Assembly (NCBI GenBank): GCA_002428885.1
Contig: DIYE01000332.1
Coordinates: 1 to 5,515, forward strand
Direction: 5' to 3'
DNA from: Alphaproteobacteria bacterium UBA6062
GTDB taxonomy: Bacteria; Pseudomonadota; Alphaproteobacteria; Sneathiellales; Sneathiellaceae
DNA length: 5,515 bases
Below the pieces are notes generated by a model. That model ran no database searches. It had not been told where the DNA came from and worked only from the letters and a program-made list of their open reading frames with translations. This document shows, piece after piece, positions 4,290 through 5,515 of the stretch; within the stretch, counting starts at the first letter, position 1, and each line of letters starts with the position of its first letter. A program made the translations under genes and the position numbers.

Positions 4290-5515
4290 GTGGCAGCAGG
4301 AATATTGGCCTATGGCGGGTACATCCCGAAGAGCCGATTGCAGCGAAGCGAGATTTTTAAAGCCCACGCCTGGGTTAATCCAGGCCTGAAAGGCTTATCC
4401 CGCGGCGAAAGATCCATGGCGAACTGGGATGAAGACAGTGTCACCATGGCCGTTGAAGCGGCTCGAGACTGCCTGACATCTTATGATCGGGATAATGTGT
4501 CAGCCGTCTATATGGCATCGACAACCTTCCCGTTCACCGACCGTCAGAATGCCGGTATCGTTGCGGACGCTCTCAATCTGAAATCAGACATCCAGGCACT
4601 TGATATCGCTTCCTCCCAGAGAGCAGGAAGTTCTGCTCTAAGCCTCGCCTTGCAGAGTGCTTCAGGTGGCGGAGAGCCCATCCTGGTCACGACGGCTGAA
4701 AAGAGAAAAACCAAAGCAGCCAGTCCCCTTGAGTTTACAACAGGTGACGGCGCAGCAGCCCTACTGATCGGCGAAGGGAATGTTATCGCCCGCTGCCTCG
4801 GCAGCCACACCGAGTCAGTCGATTTTGTCGACCATTTCCGCAGTGAAGATGAAGGCTATGACTATAACTGGGAAGAACGCTGGGTTCGCGATGAAGGGTA
4901 TTTCAAAATCGCCCCGGCGGCCATCAATGCCGTTTTGGAAAAATCAGGTGTCAGCGCCACTGATGTGACCACTTTCTGCTTCCCGGTCGCCGCCCGGAAT
5001 GTGGCTGCCGGCATCGCCAAAAAATGTGGTATTTCCGCAGAAGCCGTTGCCGATAACATGCAGGCCAATTGCGGCGAAACCGGAACGGCTCACTCTTTGG
5101 TCATGCTGGTGCAGGCTTTGGAAAACGCCAGTCCCGGTGACAAGATTCTGGTCGCCAGCTTCGGTCAGGGCAGCGATGCCCTGTTATTCGAAGTGACCGA
5201 TGCGATCAAGTCCCTGCCTGCCCGCTCCGGTATTTCCGGCTCCCTTGCCCGGCGTAAGGAAGAGAGCAACTATAATAAATTCATGGCCTTCAATAACTTG
5301 GTGACCATGGAGCTTGGCATCCGGGCTGAGGTAGACAAGAATACCGGCCTCAGTACCCTTTACCGGAACCGGAAGATGGCCCAGCGCATGATGGGCGGAA
5401 AATGTTCCAAATGCGGAACGGCGCAGTTCCCAAAATCAAAGATGTGTGTGAACGAAAATTGCGGCGCCGTGGATACCCAGGAGGATTATCCTTTTGCCGA
5501 CCGGGTCGCCAGCAT
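4290..5515 (+). CDS. HMG-CoA-synthase/KAS III-like thiolase-fold protein fused to a DUF35-type zinc ribbon, 3' end cut off
   Basis: 408 residues are visible. GTG at 4290 is the start: AAGGAG (4278-4283) lies six bases upstream and the protein begins like the family (GILAYGGYIPKSRL). Residues 1-165 form the first thiolase-fold half, with ASTTFPFTD (76-84), LDIASSQRAGSSAL (104-117) and GDGAAALLIG (152-161). The second half (about 166-305) contains FPVAARNVAAGIAKKCG and NCGETGTAHSL. A linker leads to a zinc ribbon (C372, C375, C386, C391) with sequence typical of DUF35 rubredoxin-like/OB-fold acyl-CoA-binding proteins, and the OB-fold would follow beyond the window. Aligned by eye, the family's catalytic Glu, Cys, His and Asn fall on T78, Q110, V233 and E263, so classical Claisen condensation is unlikely. 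Family precedents are the archaeal HMGS-thiolase-DUF35 complex and the Cys-less thiolase Ltp2, which works with a DUF35 partner as a steroid side-chain retro-aldolase. The true reaction is unknown. Confidence 0.8.
   Translation, partial: MAAGILAYGGYIPKSRLQRSEIFKAHAWVNPGLKGLSRGERSMANWDEDSVTMAVEAARDCLTSYDRDNVSAVYMASTTFPFTDRQNAGIVADALNLKSDIQALDIASSQRAGSSALSLALQSASGGGEPILVTTAEKRKTKAASPLEFTTGDGAAALLIGEGNVIARCLGSHTESVDFVDHFRSEDEGYDYNWEERWVRDEGYFKIAPAAINAVLEKSGVSATDVTTFCFPVAARNVAAGIAKKCGISAEAVADNMQANCGETGTAHSLVMLVQALENASPGDKILVASFGQGSDALLFEVTDAIKSLPARSGISGSLARRKEESNYNKFMAFNNLVTMELGIRAEVDKNTGLSTLYRNRKMAQRMMGGKCSKCGTAQFPKSKMCVNENCGAVDTQEDYPFADRVAS
5400..5465 (+). other. Zinc-ribbon segment of the DUF35-type domain
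   Basis: Within the last gene, K-C-S-K-C-G (C372, C375) is followed after ten residues by C386 and after four more by C391. Four Cys in this arrangement form a rubredoxin-like knuckle, which in DUF35 proteins precedes the OB-fold. The second pair is spaced CX4C rather than the usual CX2C, a small insertion that I read directly from the codons at 5445-5462. Confidence 0.75.

Noticed and set aside
4167..4367. 66-codon minus-strand frame across the start of the thiolase-fold gene
   Set aside because: It overlaps the ribosome-binding site and N-terminus of a well-supported gene and shows no family features.
4544..4810. 88-codon minus-strand frame inside the thiolase-fold gene
   Set aside because: It is a shadow of the coding frame that carries the GDGAAA and SQRAG motifs.

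Overview
The window looks like an ordinary-GC (roughly 50%) proteobacterial chromosome segment, most likely alphaproteobacterial. Three things suggest this: the 2980-3387 regulator resembles the short XRE regulators common in Alphaproteobacteria, a TonB with a Pro/Glu/Lys-rich linker is present, and an HMG-CoA-synthase-like protein is fused to a DUF35-type zinc ribbon. This is a recognition-level guess. No rRNA, tRNA, CRISPR array, insertion sequence or phage structural gene is visible.

Layout from left to right. Positions 1-679 hold the 3' part of a tonB-family gene that enters the window inside a (Pro-Glu)n repeat. A 217-bp spacer follows, with a candidate promoter and a dyad. At 897-1640 lies an exported stand-alone Cache/PDC sensor domain with no output domain. 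It converges with and overlaps by 24 bp a small single-pass membrane protein on the minus strand (1617-1970), which has its own good promoter. A spacer of about 230 bp contains only a doubtful 41-codon ORF. Next come two divergent XRE/Cro-CI-family regulators (2202-2711 minus, 2980-3387 plus). They are separated by an AT-rich 268-bp region containing two perfect-arm dyads and a 13-bp direct repeat. A MarR-family regulator (3463-3957 minus) is then divergent from a thiolase-fold protein (4290 to beyond the window end), with a MarR-type dyad in the 332-bp spacer between them.

How the genes may work together: the MarR regulator probably controls the divergent thiolase-fold/DUF35 gene, and perhaps itself, through the AATAAGC-TT-GCTTATT dyad. 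The two XRE regulators probably control each other or themselves from their shared spacer. TonB, the Cache protein and the small membrane protein share no obvious pathway with the right-hand genes.

The most notable observation is in the last gene. It has the length, GDGAAA motif and C-terminal zinc ribbon of an HMG-CoA-synthase/KAS III-like protein, but every position where I expect a catalytic residue (Glu, Cys, His, Asn) carries something else. It is therefore unlikely to be a classical HMG-CoA synthase or ketoacyl synthase. It could be a thiolase-fold aldolase, a decarboxylase-like enzyme or a scaffold.
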